Shown piece after piece: positions 43,708 through 53,530 of a DNA stretch of 64,000 bases. The stretch is from Arthrobacter sp. SO5 (GTDB taxonomy: Bacteria > Actinomycetota > Actinomycetes > Actinomycetales > Micrococcaceae): the NCBI RefSeq assembly GCF_020532805.1, contig NZ_MQTQ01000008.1, forward strand, positions 1-64,000, written 5' to 3'. Both the position numbers and the translations under genes were made by a program. Within the stretch, counting starts at the first letter, position 1. Every line of letters begins with the position of its first letter. The notes below the pieces were generated by a model. That model worked only from the letters and a program-made list of their open reading frames with translations. It did not search any database and had not been told where the DNA came from.

Positions 43708-46272
43708 TTGCCCGGTATGAACCTGACACGCGCCGAAGCACGCGAGCGCGCCGAACTGATCGCCGTCGACTCCTACGAGGTCGAACTCGACCTGACCCGC
43801 GGGGAGAAAGTCTTCGGCACCACAACCGCCGTGAAGTTCACGGCCACGCCGGGGTCCTCAACCTTCATCGACGCCGTCACCGACGCCGTGCAGAGCGTGA
43901 CCCTGAACGGTGTTGACCTTGATCCCGCTGAGGTCTCCGACGGCGTCCGCATCCAACTGCCGGACCTGGAGGCCGTGAACGAACTGCTCGTGGTGGCGGA
44001 GGCACCGTATATGAACACGGGCGAAGGGCTGCACCGCTTCGTGGACCCGGTGGACCAGGAGGTCTACCTCTACACGCAGTTCGAGGTCCCGGATTCCCGG
44101 CGGATGTTCGCCGTGTTTGAACAGCCCGACCTCAAGGCCAGCTTCACGTTCACCGTCATTGCGCCCTCGCACTGGGACCTGATCTCCAACTCCCCCACCC
44201 CGGCGCCGGTCGAGACCATCCCCGGCACCGACGGCGGTGCCCGGTCTGTCTGGGAGTTCACCCCCACCCCGCGGCTATCCTCCTACGTTACGGCCCTGAT
44301 CGCCGGGCCGTACCAGTCCGTGCGCAGCGAGGTGGTCTCCGCGGAGGGCAAAGTCACCCCGCTGGGGGTGTTCGCCCGCAAATCCCTCATGCAGTACCTG
44401 GATGCCGAGAACATCTTCGAACTCACCCGCCAGGGCTTCGAGTTCTTCGAGGCACAGTTCGGCTGCCCGTACCCGTTCGAGAAGTATGACCAGCTCTTTG
44501 TGCCGGAGTTCAATGCCGGGGCCATGGAGAATGCCGGGGCCGTGACGATCCTGGAAGGCTACGTCTTCCGCAGCAAGGTCACCGACGCCCAGGTGGAGCG
44601 CCGCGCCATCACCGTGCTCCACGAACTCGCCCACATGTGGTTTGGGGACCTCGTGACGATGCGCTGGTGGAACGACCTCTGGCTCAATGAGTCCTTTGCC
44701 GAATACATGTCCCACCTGGCAGCCGTCGAGAACACGAAGTTCGACCACGCCTGGACCACCTTCGCCTCGGTGGAGAAGTCCTGGGCCTACCGCCAGGACC
44801 AGCTGCCCACCACGCACCCGATCTTCGCCGAGATCAACGACCTGCAGGACGTCGAGGTGAACTTCGACGGCATCACCTACGCCAAGGGCGCCTCGGTGCT
44901 CCGCCAGCTCGTGGCCTGGGTGGGCCCGGAGGAGTTCATGGCCGGAGTCCGGGAGTACTTCCGCAAGCACGCCTGGCAGAACACCGAGCTCAGCGACCTC
45001 ATGGCCGAACTCGAGAAAGCCAGCGGCCGGGACCTGGACCGGTGGGGCCAGCTGTGGCTGGAGACCGCCGGGGTTAACACGCTCAAGCCCGAACTGGCGG
45101 TGGGCGATGACGGAACGATCTCCTCCTTCGCCATCCTCCAGAGCGCCACCGAGGACCAGCCGACCATCCGCCCGCACCGGCTCGCCGTCGGGTTCTACAA
45201 CCTCACCGCCGCCGGGAAGCTGGAGCGTGTCCACCGCGAGGAGCTCGACGTCGACGGCGGGCGCACCGAGGTGCCGGCGCTCGCCGGCCTCGCTCGGCCG
45301 GACCTGATCCTGCTCAACGACGACGACCTCGCCTACGCAAAGGTCCGCCTGGACCCGACGTCCCTCGCGACGGCCACGGCCCACCTCAAGGACTTCAGCG
45401 AGAGCCTCCCCCGGACCCTGGTGTGGGGCTCGGCCTGGGATGCGGCGCGCGACGGCGAAACCCCCGCCCGCGGCTACGTGGACCTCATCCTCGCGAACAT
45501 CGCCGAGGAATCCGATTCCTCCGTGATCCTGGTCCAGCTCCGCCAGCTGGCCACGACCCTGAACTTCTACGTGGCCGAGGAGCACCGGGAAGCCACCGCG
45601 GTGGCCGCTGCCGACCGGCTCTGGACCCTTGCCTCCGGCGTTCCGGCCGGTTCGGATGCGCAGTTGCAGTTCGTCAAGTCCTACGCCTTGCTGGCACGCA
45701 GCGCCGGGCAACTGGACACCGTCGCCGGCCTGCTGGATGGCACGCTGGAACTGGCCGGACTCACCGTCGACCAGGACCTGCGCTGGGAACTCATCGCGTC
45801 CCTCGTCGCCGGGGGCCGCGCCGGCCAGGCACAGATCGACGCCGAGCTGGCCCACGACAACACCGCCACCGGACAGAACGCGGCCGCCCTGGCGAAGGCG
45901 GCCATCCCCACCCCGGAGGCCAAGGCCGCGGCCTGGGAATCCATCGTGGTCACGGGCGAGCTGTCCAACGCCCTGCAGGGCTCCGCGGTCACGGGTTTCA
46001 CCCGCGTGCTGGACACCTCCCTGCTGGAGCCGTACGCCGAGAAGTACTTCGACGCCGTCCCCGGGATCGTCCGGGACCGGACGCACGCGCTGGCGCAGCA
46101 GATCGTCGTCGGGCTCTACCCGGCGCAGCTGACCACGCAGGCCACGGTGGACCGCACCGATGAGTTCCTGGCCGGGTTGCCGGAGGACAGCGCCGCGCTG
46201 CGGCGGATGATGCTGGAGAACCGCGACGGCGTGGCGCGCGCCCTGCGCGCCCGCGCAGCCGACGTCGGCTAG
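43708..46272 (+). CDS. pepN: aminopeptidase N (M1 family)
   Basis: This is a zinc aminopeptidase releasing N-terminal residues from peptides. The exopeptidase motif GAMENAG lies near residues 271-277, the zinc site HELAHMWFGD (HExxH) near 305-314, and the distal Glu in NESFAEYMS. An ERAP1-like helical C-terminal domain completes it. I use the TTG at 43708 because GGAGG lies eight bases before it. The ATG at 43717 is in frame but too far from that site. Length is 854 aa, typical for actinobacterial PepN. Confidence 0.94.
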   Translation: MPGMNLTRAEARERAELIAVDSYEVELDLTRGEKVFGTTTAVKFTATPGSSTFIDAVTDAVQSVTLNGVDLDPAEVSDGVRIQLPDLEAVNELLVVAEAPYMNTGEGLHRFVDPVDQEVYLYTQFEVPDSRRMFAVFEQPDLKASFTFTVIAPSHWDLISNSPTPAPVETIPGTDGGARSVWEFTPTPRLSSYVTALIAGPYQSVRSEVVSAEGKVTPLGVFARKSLMQYLDAENIFELTRQGFEFFEAQFGCPYPFEKYDQLFVPEFNAGAMENAGAVTILEGYVFRSKVTDAQVERRAITVLHELAHMWFGDLVTMRWWNDLWLNESFAEYMSHLAAVENTKFDHAWTTFASVEKSWAYRQDQLPTTHPIFAEINDLQDVEVNFDGITYAKGASVLRQLVAWVGPEEFMAGVREYFRKHAWQNTELSDLMAELEKASGRDLDRWGQLWLETAGVNTLKPELAVGDDGTISSFAILQSATEDQPTIRPHRLAVGFYNLTAAGKLERVHREELDVDGGRTEVPALAGLARPDLILLNDDDLAYAKVRLDPTSLATATAHLKDFSESLPRTLVWGSAWDAARDGETPARGYVDLILANIAEESDSSVILVQLRQLATTLNFYVAEEHREATAVAAADRLWTLASGVPAGSDAQLQFVKSYALLARSAGQLDTVAGLLDGTLELAGLTVDQDLRWELIASLVAGGRAGQAQIDAELAHDNTATGQNAAALAKAAIPTPEAKAAAWESIVVTGELSNALQGSAVTGFTRVLDTSLLEPYAEKYFDAVPGIVRDRTHALAQQIVVGLYPAQLTTQATVDRTDEFLAGLPEDSAALRRMMLENRDGVARALRARAADVG

Positions 46273-46304
46273 GCGCCGGCTCGGGGGTCCCGCCCAACTA
46301 ACTC

Positions 46305-46346
46305 GCAGCAGGGGCCGTTTTGGACGCCCAGAACGGCCCCTGCTGC
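46305..46346 (+). terminator. terminator hairpin after pepN
   Basis: A perfect 15-bp stem (GCAGCAGGGGCCGTT at 46305-46319 with 46332-46346) has a 12-nt loop. It lies 32 bases after the pepN stop. There is no clear T-run after it. Confidence 0.65.
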
Positions 46347-46383
46347 CAGCCAGATGGGGCGGGGAGTGTCCTAGGCTGGAGCC

Positions 46384-46878
46384 ATGAGCCTCGACGAACA
46401 CCGCTACGCGCTGACGGTCCGCTGGACCGGGAACCTCGGCCCCGGGACGGCGTCGTACCGCGGCTACTCCCGCGACCACGACGTCGAGATCCCCGGGCTG
46501 CCGGTTCTGAAAGGTTCCGCTGACCCCACGTTCCACGGGGACCGGAACCGGTACAACCCGGAGCAGCTGCTCCTGGCGGCGCTCTCGCAGTGCCACATGC
46601 TCTCCTTCCTGCACGTCGCGGTGAAGCAGGGCGTGGTGGTGACGGCGTACGAGGACCGGGCCGAGGGGCTGATGCGGACCAACCGGGACGGTAGCGGCCA
46701 GTTCGAGTCGGTCACGCTCAGGCCGCTCGTGACCACTGCGGTTCACGTCTCCGGGGAGGTGCTGGAGGAACTGCACGCCGAGGCGAACAAGGTCTGCTTT
46801 ATAGCCCGGAGCGTCAACTTCCCTGTGCTGCATGAGCCCGCCGCGGCCGTGGGCCCCCGGAGGGCCGGGGAGGGCTGA
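46384..46878 (+). CDS. OsmC/Ohr-family protein
   Basis: The family reduces organic hydroperoxides through two cysteines. Both are present: LLAALSQCHMLSFLHVA near residue 75 and EANKVCFIARSVNFPV near 138-150. Length is 164 aa. The ATG at 46384 has a GGAG two codons earlier. The sequence resembles the OsmC-like subgroup (YRGYSRDHDVEIPGLPVLKGSADP) more than Ohr. It is followed by a separate MscS-like gene. It acts in the cytoplasm. Confidence 0.88.
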   Translation: MSLDEHRYALTVRWTGNLGPGTASYRGYSRDHDVEIPGLPVLKGSADPTFHGDRNRYNPEQLLLAALSQCHMLSFLHVAVKQGVVVTAYEDRAEGLMRTNRDGSGQFESVTLRPLVTTAVHVSGEVLEELHAEANKVCFIARSVNFPVLHEPAAAVGPRRAGEG

Positions 46879-46971
46879 GCGGCAACGCCGGGACACAGGA
46901 TGCGAAGAGGGCCACGCTCGCGGCGCTAATCTTGAAGGAGACCACCGCAGCAGCAAGGAGCACCCCCACCG

Positions 46972-47634
46972 ATGTACGGCTTGACCACGACCGAACCGAT
47001 AACGCCTCCGGATATCTCCGCCATCAACGTCCCGGGAGTCCTCATCAGCATCGGGCTCGGCGTCGCCATTTGGCTGGCGGCGTCCTTTGTGATCCGCGGC
47101 ATCACCAAACGCGTCGCGGCAGGAACCACATTCTTCAAGAAGCCGCACTTCCGCTGGGTGGCACCGGCCCTGCGCGCGCTCGACCGCGACCGCAGGGTCC
47201 AGCGTGCCAACACGATCGGCGCGCTGCTCAACAGCGTCGTCGGCGTCCTGGTCGCGGTCATCACCACCATGTATGTGCTCAAGAACCTGAACGTGGACAT
47301 CGCGCCGCTGCTCACCAGCGTCGGCATCCTCGGCATCGCCATCGGCTTCGGCGCCCAGCAGCTGATCCGCGATTTCCTGGCCGGCATCTTCATCACCCTT
47401 GAGGACCAGTATGGGATCGGCGACGTCATCGAGTCCTCCGAAGTGGTGGGAACCGTTGAGTCCATGGGCCTGCGGATCACCCGGGTCCGGGCCGAGGACG
47501 GCACCATCTGGTACCTGCGCAACGGGGAGATCCTGCGGGTGGGCAACCGCTCCCAGGGCACCTACGTCTCTCCCGATGCCGCACCGCCGGAGACCCAGGA
47601 CGCCCAGGCGCCCGAGCAGAAAGCCGGAGAATAG
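46972..47634 (+). CDS. small-conductance mechanosensitive channel (MscS) family protein
   Basis: The protein is short, 220 aa. Helix one is near residues 22-44. Helices near 78-100 and 102-130 include the pore helix pattern LLTSVGILGIAIGFGAQQLIRDFLAGIFI. A beta domain follows with EDQYGIGDVIE and VVGTVESMGLRITRVRAEDGTIWYLRNGEI. The big C-terminal vestibule domain of E. coli MscS is missing, as in other minimal actinobacterial members, and the tail is acidic. It probably releases osmolytes on hypo-osmotic shock. The next gene starts 4 bases after its stop. Confidence 0.9.
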   Translation: MYGLTTTEPITPPDISAINVPGVLISIGLGVAIWLAASFVIRGITKRVAAGTTFFKKPHFRWVAPALRALDRDRRVQRANTIGALLNSVVGVLVAVITTMYVLKNLNVDIAPLLTSVGILGIAIGFGAQQLIRDFLAGIFITLEDQYGIGDVIESSEVVGTVESMGLRITRVRAEDGTIWYLRNGEILRVGNRSQGTYVSPDAAPPETQDAQAPEQKAGE

Positions 47635-47638
47635 AGCC

Positions 47639-48097
47639 GTGACGATCCCCCTGGCCGGCGAGCCCCGGCAGCCCAAGCAGCTCCTCCAGAACGATCCGTT
47701 CAGCCAGCCGGGCTACACGGAGAACTTCTACGAGGCCGTGGGCGGCCATGCGACGTTCGTGAAGCTCATCGACGTGTTTTACGACGGCGTCGCCACGGAC
47801 CCGCTGCTGCGCCCGATGTACCCGGAGCAGGACCTCGCCCCGGCAAAGCGGCGCTTCCTGATGTTCCTGGAACAGTATTGGGGGGGTCCGACGGCGTATG
47901 GCGAGGAACGCGGGCACCCGCGGCTGCGGATGCGCCACCAGCCGTTCCGGGTCACCCCGGAAGCCAAGGACCGTTGGCTGCTCCACATGCGCACCGCCGT
48001 GGACGGGCTGGGGCTTCCTCCGCTCTACGAAGGGACCCTGTGGGACTACATGGAGCGGGCTGCCCTCTCCATGGTCAACAGTCCCTCCGGGGCCTAA
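47639..48097 (+). CDS. glbO: group II truncated haemoglobin (HbO type)
   Basis: The protein binds oxygen at a heme with a shortened globin fold. Visible are YEAVGGHATFVKLIDVFYDGVATDPLLRPMYP (first helices with the Gly-Gly turn), LEQYWGGPTAYGEERGHPRLRMRHQPFRV (proximal His in RMRHQPF, Trp of the group II type) and MRTAVDGLGL. Length is 152 aa. The GTG at 47639-47641 with GGAGA upstream is used. It is 4 bases after the MscS-like stop, so the two are probably one transcript. Functions proposed for the family are oxygen transfer or peroxide handling. Confidence 0.92.
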   Translation: MTIPLAGEPRQPKQLLQNDPFSQPGYTENFYEAVGGHATFVKLIDVFYDGVATDPLLRPMYPEQDLAPAKRRFLMFLEQYWGGPTAYGEERGHPRLRMRHQPFRVTPEAKDRWLLHMRTAVDGLGLPPLYEGTLWDYMERAALSMVNSPSGA

Positions 48098-48159
48098 GCC
48101 GCACCCGTGAGTCGTGACGGCACCGGCGCGGCGGCTGCCCTGCTCAGCAGCTGCCCTGT

Positions 48160-48819
48160 TTACAGGCCGGTACCCGAGCGGGCCAGCACGTGGCCGCGGG
48201 TGCCGCTCAACAGGAACCACCGCCCGGCCCGGTAGAGACTCTGCTCGCCGTCGGCCAGGAATCCGAGCGTGAGGGCCGCGAACGCGGCGCCCAGCGGGAG
48301 TCCCTCCACACCGGGCAACTGCCTCCCCCAGACTGTGGCGCGGGCGTTGTTGACGATCAGGGCGCCGGGCTTGTCCGGCATGATGGCGGCGACCTCGGTG
48401 ATGCCCGCCTCGGCGGCCAGCCGCAAGTCGGAATCCTGCAACGTGGCCGTGAACTCCCAGCCAGTCCGCGGCGCACCGACGCCGGCCCAGGATTCAGTAA
48501 CCGTCACCGGCGGCAGCGCCAGTTCGACGTCGTGCTCCCCTGCCCGCGCCAGCCTGTCCAGCACCGCTGATAGGGGCACCGTCACATCCGTGTGGGCCGG
48601 CTGCGCCAGCGCCATGGTCCGCAGCCCGAGGATGGTCGGCGTGGACTCCCCCATGAGCCTGGGCCGCAGCACGCAGACGTAGGCGGCGAGCACATCGCCG
48701 GAGGCCTGGAGCCGGATGGCGCCGTCGTCGATGGACCTGGCGCGCGTGGCGAAAGTGCGAAGGTCGGCGAGGTCGCGGGGATCGGTGAATTGCAGGGGCA
48801 GGGTGAGGACGTCAGACAC
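48160..48819 (-). CDS. conserved-looking protein of unknown function (219 aa)
   Basis: I do not recognise the family. The GTG at 48817-48819 starts SDVLTLPLQFTDPRDLADL. The body has alternating strands and helices with no membrane segment, signal peptide or cysteine cluster. One segment, VPLSAVLDRLA, and another, WEFTATLQDSDLRLAAEAGI, look well structured. The C-terminal half has GLPLGAAFAALTLGFL and RAGRWFLLSGTRGHVLAR. The start lies 63 bases from the divergent tesB gene. The stop is convergent with the haemoglobin gene. Codon usage is like that of its neighbours. Confidence 0.75.
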   Translation of the reverse strand: MSDVLTLPLQFTDPRDLADLRTFATRARSIDDGAIRLQASGDVLAAYVCVLRPRLMGESTPTILGLRTMALAQPAHTDVTVPLSAVLDRLARAGEHDVELALPPVTVTESWAGVGAPRTGWEFTATLQDSDLRLAAEAGITEVAAIMPDKPGALIVNNARATVWGRQLPGVEGLPLGAAFAALTLGFLADGEQSLYRAGRWFLLSGTRGHVLARSGTGL

Positions 48820-48882
48820 AATATCGACTCTACCGGCTCTGCCTCTTTGGGACCGTGCCGGGCGGGCGTCTAGAGTCGAACC

Positions 48883-49863
48883 ATGACTGAAGCAGAAGCC
48901 GGATTGCAGGGGCCGCCCACGCAGGACCCCACCTCCTCGCTCCTCCAACTCCTGAACCTCGGCGAGCTCGAGGGGGCGCGGACTGACGAGGACATCTTCA
49001 TGGGCCCCTCGCAGCAGCAGCCCCGGCATCGCGTGTTTGGCGGCCAGGTGCTGGCACAGTCCCTGATCGCCGGCAGCCGCACCGTTCCCGACGGCCGCGG
49101 CGTGCACTCGATGCACGGCTACTTCCTCCGTCCGGGAGACGCCAACAAGCCCATCACGTTCGGTGTGCAACGGCTCCGCGACGGCCGCTCGTTCTCGGCG
49201 CGGCGGGTTCATGCGTACCAGGAGGGCATGCCCATTCTTTCGATGATCGCGTCCTTCCAGGATGAGGATGAAGGCATCGAGCACCAGACCGACATGCCGG
49301 CCGGAATCCCTGATCCGGAGTCGCTGCCGAGCACCGCGGACCTGCTGGGTAAGTACGACCACCCCGTGGCCCGGCACTGGGCCTATGAGCGGCCCTTCGA
49401 TATCCGGCACGTTGATCCGGCCCTTTATGTGTCGGCGAAGGGTCCGAAGGAGGCCCGGAACGCGGTCTGGATGCGCACGTTCGGTCCGATGCCCGATGAT
49501 CCGGAGCTGCACCGCGCGGCGCTGGCCTATGCGAGCGACTACACGATCCTGGAATCGGTGCTCCGCCAGCACGGCATGAGCTGGATTACCCCGGGCATGT
49601 CCGTGGCGAGCCTGGACCACGCGATGTGGTGGCACCGGCCGGTCCGGGTGGATGAGTGGCTGCTCTACGTCCAGGAGTCCCCCAGCGCCCAGGGTGCGCG
49701 CGGCCTGGCCACGGGGAGAATTTTCAGCCGCGACGGCAGGCACGTGGCCACGGTGGCGCAGGAAGGCATGATCCGGGTACCGGATGACCTGAAGAGCAAG
49801 GTCAAAGGCGCCGTCCAGGCCAAGGTGCTGCAGCACCAGGTGCGCAAGGCCGAACGCAACTGA
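48883..49863 (+). CDS. tesB: acyl-CoA thioesterase II
   Basis: This double-hotdog thioesterase hydrolyses medium- and long-chain acyl-CoA. The first hotdog has HRVFGGQVLAQSLIAGSRTV and VHSMHGYFLRPGD. The second has WMRTFGPMPDDPELHRAALAYASDYTIL and the Q/T-containing DHAMWWHRPVRVDEWLLYVQESPSAQGARGL. The TesB catalytic Asp, Thr/Ser and Gln positions fall in these segments. Length is 326 aa, slightly above the E. coli 286 because of N- and C-terminal extensions. The ATG at 48883 is used. Confidence 0.93.
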   Translation: MTEAEAGLQGPPTQDPTSSLLQLLNLGELEGARTDEDIFMGPSQQQPRHRVFGGQVLAQSLIAGSRTVPDGRGVHSMHGYFLRPGDANKPITFGVQRLRDGRSFSARRVHAYQEGMPILSMIASFQDEDEGIEHQTDMPAGIPDPESLPSTADLLGKYDHPVARHWAYERPFDIRHVDPALYVSAKGPKEARNAVWMRTFGPMPDDPELHRAALAYASDYTILESVLRQHGMSWITPGMSVASLDHAMWWHRPVRVDEWLLYVQESPSAQGARGLATGRIFSRDGRHVATVAQEGMIRVPDDLKSKVKGAVQAKVLQHQVRKAERN

Positions 49864-49883
49864 CCGGCCCGCCCCGCGGACAG

Positions 49884-49919
49884 AGAAAGGCCGCCTCCCC
49901 GTGGGGAGCCGGCCTTTCT
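49884..49919. terminator. terminator between tesB and ettA
   Basis: AGAAAGGCC pairs with GGCCTTTCT, and an inner CTCCCC/GGGGAG stem follows. It lies 20 bases after the tesB stop, with short T-runs inside the arms for both directions. Confidence 0.75.
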
Positions 49920-49986
49920 GCGTTCAACGCCGCGCGTCTATGTCCAACGCCGCGCGGGACTGAGCCGCACGGGCATGACCGGCGTC

Positions 49987-51669
<1,683 letters not shown>

Positions 51670-51707
51670 GCTTACAAATCTAGTGGCTCAGCCGGGATAA
51701 CTCACAT

Positions 51708-52343
51708 TCAACGGGTCCCCAGTGTGCCGACAAGGCACCGGCCGGTCGCCAGTGGCGGCAGAACGCTGGCCGCGACGGAGCCACCACGGAGCTGGGCAAC
51801 GACGCAGTTCCGTCCTGCCTGGACGGCGACTTCGACGGCATCGGTGGCCAGGCCCGTGGGTGTGCGTCCCGCCGTGATTTCCACCCCGTCCGAGGGAAAG
51901 CCCGCGGCGGCCACAGCAGCCCGGATCACCTCCGTGCCTGACTGCTCCGTGCCTGACTGCTCCGTACCCGGCTTGGTCCCAGCGGCAACCGCCCCCGCCA
52001 CGGCGGCCTCCAGGCGGGATTTTGCGTCCAGGGTGGCGGGATCCAGTGTTGGCTGGACGCCCGGAACTGCCGCCGGGACCGCGGGGTTCGATGTGGCCGC
52101 CGGGACCGCGGGGACCGATGTGGCCGCCGGGACCGCGGGGACCGATGTGGCCGCCGGGACCGACGGGACAGGGTTACCGCCGCCGGCAAGGGTGGGCGCC
52201 GAGCAGGCGGCCGTCGTTGCCAGCAGGAACAGCTGGACTGCGCCAATCGCCAGGTATGCGAGGAGCCGGCGACACGGCGGGTACCGCTCTAGCAGGACAC
52301 GGACGGTCCCGGACTCCCGGCTGCTGGCATGGGCTCGAATCAC
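51708..52343 (-). CDS. lipoprotein with Pro/Ala-rich repeats (DUF6993-like C-terminus)
   Basis: The N-terminus has an Arg-rich stretch, a hydrophobic helix near residues 27-44 and the lipobox-like TAAC with the Cys near residue 47. Next comes a repeat of nine residues (SVPAVPAAT and variants, about four copies) and a shorter SGTEQ repeat. The C-terminal 90 residues (RLEAAVAGAVAAG to CLVGTLGTR) with two cysteines look folded, and I believe they match DUF6993. The product would be a surface-exposed lipid-anchored protein. The start is the GTG at 52341-52343; an internal start nearer the hydrophobic stretch is possible. Function is unknown. Confidence 0.7.
   Translation of the reverse strand: MIRAHASSRESGTVRVLLERYPPCRRLLAYLAIGAVQLFLLATTAACSAPTLAGGGNPVPSVPAATSVPAVPAATSVPAVPAATSNPAVPAAVPGVQPTLDPATLDAKSRLEAAVAGAVAAGTKPGTEQSGTEQSGTEVIRAAVAAAGFPSDGVEITAGRTPTGLATDAVEVAVQAGRNCVVAQLRGGSVAASVLPPLATGRCLVGTLGTR
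52083..52166. repeat. 27-bp tandem repeat inside the lipoprotein gene
   Basis: A 27-bp unit containing GATGTGGCCGCCGGGACCG recurs about three times, encoding the nine-residue motif SVPAVPAAT. The units are nearly identical at the DNA level, which suggests recent slippage or selection for a variable stalk length. Confidence 0.85.
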
Positions 52344-52407
52344 GCGCCCATTCTGTCACGGGGCTCTGTCACGGTGCCGCAGAGCGCCGCCGGCCGTCCG
52401 GTCCGGA

Positions 52408-52959
52408 TCAGGCTGCGACTCCTTTCAGTTCGCCCGTCTCCTCATCGAGCTCCGCCATCTCCCCGTTCGCATCTTCGACAAACACGCCGTCGGAACTATC
52501 GCCGTCGCTGGCCTCCCGATCGCCCGGCGGCTCCTCTCCCGGGCTGCCGTCCGTTTCGACGGAGGCCGCTGTTGCCTGCCCGACGTTGCCGTGGTTGCCG
52601 GCGCCAGCGGTGCGGGTGTAATTCGCGGAACCCCACATGAGATCGTGCCCCACGGATTCGGCGTCGATTTCGGCCACGTGATGAATTCGGCCGTCCTTTT
52701 CCCAGCTGCGCATCTTCAGCCGGCCGACAACGATGACGCGCTGGCCCTTCTTGATGCTGCAGCCGATGTTCCCGGCCAACTGCCGGTAGCCCTGGACCGT
52801 GAACCAGTTGGTGTTCCCGTCAATCCAGGTACTGGAGCCGCGGTCGTAACGGCGCTCGGTCGATCCCAGGCGGAAAGACGCCGTCCCCACGCCGCCGGGC
52901 GTCGTCGAACTCTTGATCTCCGTGGCGACGAAGCCCCGGACCGTGATGTTGTCACTCAT
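52408..52959 (-). CDS. ssb: single-stranded DNA-binding protein
   Basis: An N-terminal OB fold of about 105 residues has MSDNITVRGFVATEIKSS, FRLGSTERRYDR, WFTVQGYRQLAGNIGCSIKKGQRVIVVGRLKMRSW and the closing strand. The C-terminal 80 residues are acidic and low-complexity. They end GELKGVAA instead of the usual DDDIPF tail that recruits partner proteins. Length is 183 aa. The ATG at 52957-52959 has AGAGGA upstream. No rpsF/rpsR/rplI neighbours are present, so this is probably the second, non-operonic SSB of the genome. Confidence 0.9.
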   Translation of the reverse strand: MSDNITVRGFVATEIKSSTTPGGVGTASFRLGSTERRYDRGSSTWIDGNTNWFTVQGYRQLAGNIGCSIKKGQRVIVVGRLKMRSWEKDGRIHHVAEIDAESVGHDLMWGSANYTRTAGAGNHGNVGQATAASVETDGSPGEEPPGDREASDGDSSDGVFVEDANGEMAELDEETGELKGVAA

Positions 52960-53379
52960 TTTCGTGTCCTCTCGAAATGTCATGGCCTGGCTGGCAGTTC
53001 CAGCTTCACGCCGGAGGCCGCCGGAGGCGAGGGCCGGGCTGGGCTATGTGGACAACCCAACCGGGAGGTTGCGAGCGGGGTGGCGTCGCGGCGTCGGACT
53101 CGGCAGGGCGGCCGCGGGCGGCGTTGCGCCCAAGGCACGCCCGTCGGCCACGGCCGGCGTTGCGCCACGCCCGGCATTGCGCCCAGGGCAAGCCCGATTG
53201 CCACAGAAGGCCGCATTGCCGGCTCCCGAGCGGCCATTTGCGGCAAGCCGGTGTCCGGGCATCCGGATGTCGTGGCATTCCGTGACAGAGCCGCCGTGTT
53301 TCCTGACAGCGGCCGCCCGCCGGGCACGGTAAACTTTTGGAGGCGCGACCCGGCAGCGGCCGGACGGCACGCCGACAGT
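52960..53379. other. GC-rich gap with degenerate repeats
   Basis: Between the ssb start and tRNA-Arg there is no convincing gene. About 53110-53230 holds several imperfect copies of a motif like GGCGTTGCGCCCAAGGCA and GGCATTGCGCCCAGGGCA. Possible frames on both strands are low-complexity and unsupported. The promoter of ssb must lie on its left side. Confidence 0.5.
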
Positions 53380-53455
53380 GCCCCAGTAGCTCAGGGGATA
53401 GAGCAGCGGCCTTCTAATCCGCCGGTCGGGGGTTCGATTCCCTCCTGGGGCACCA
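53380..53455 (+). tRNA. tRNA-Arg (TCT)
   Basis: The acceptor stem is GCCCCAG/CTGGGGC with discriminator A and an encoded CCA (53453-53455). The anticodon loop CTTCTAA gives TCT, and the T-loop is GTTCGATT. The D-arm contains TCAGGGGATAGA. The cloverleaf is complete. Confidence 0.95.
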
Positions 53456-53458
53456 GAG

Positions 53459-53500
53459 CGAGGCTCTGGCTCGCGGAAACATCCGCGGGCCAGAGCCTCG
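53459..53500 (+). terminator. hairpin after tRNA-Arg
   Basis: CGAGGCTCTGGC (53459-53470) pairs perfectly with 53489-53500, and an inner CGCGGA/TCCGCG stem extends it. It starts three bases after the encoded CCA. No T-run follows, so it may be a processing or termination structure. Confidence 0.7.
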
Positions 53501-53530
53501 GCCCCGTTCAGACGGAGAACAGCAGGGGCC

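Noticed and set aside
44275..47676. 1133-codon minus-strand open frame
   Set aside because: It runs antisense to pepN, the OsmC gene and the MscS-like gene; the real genes carry GAMEN, HExxH and other motifs.
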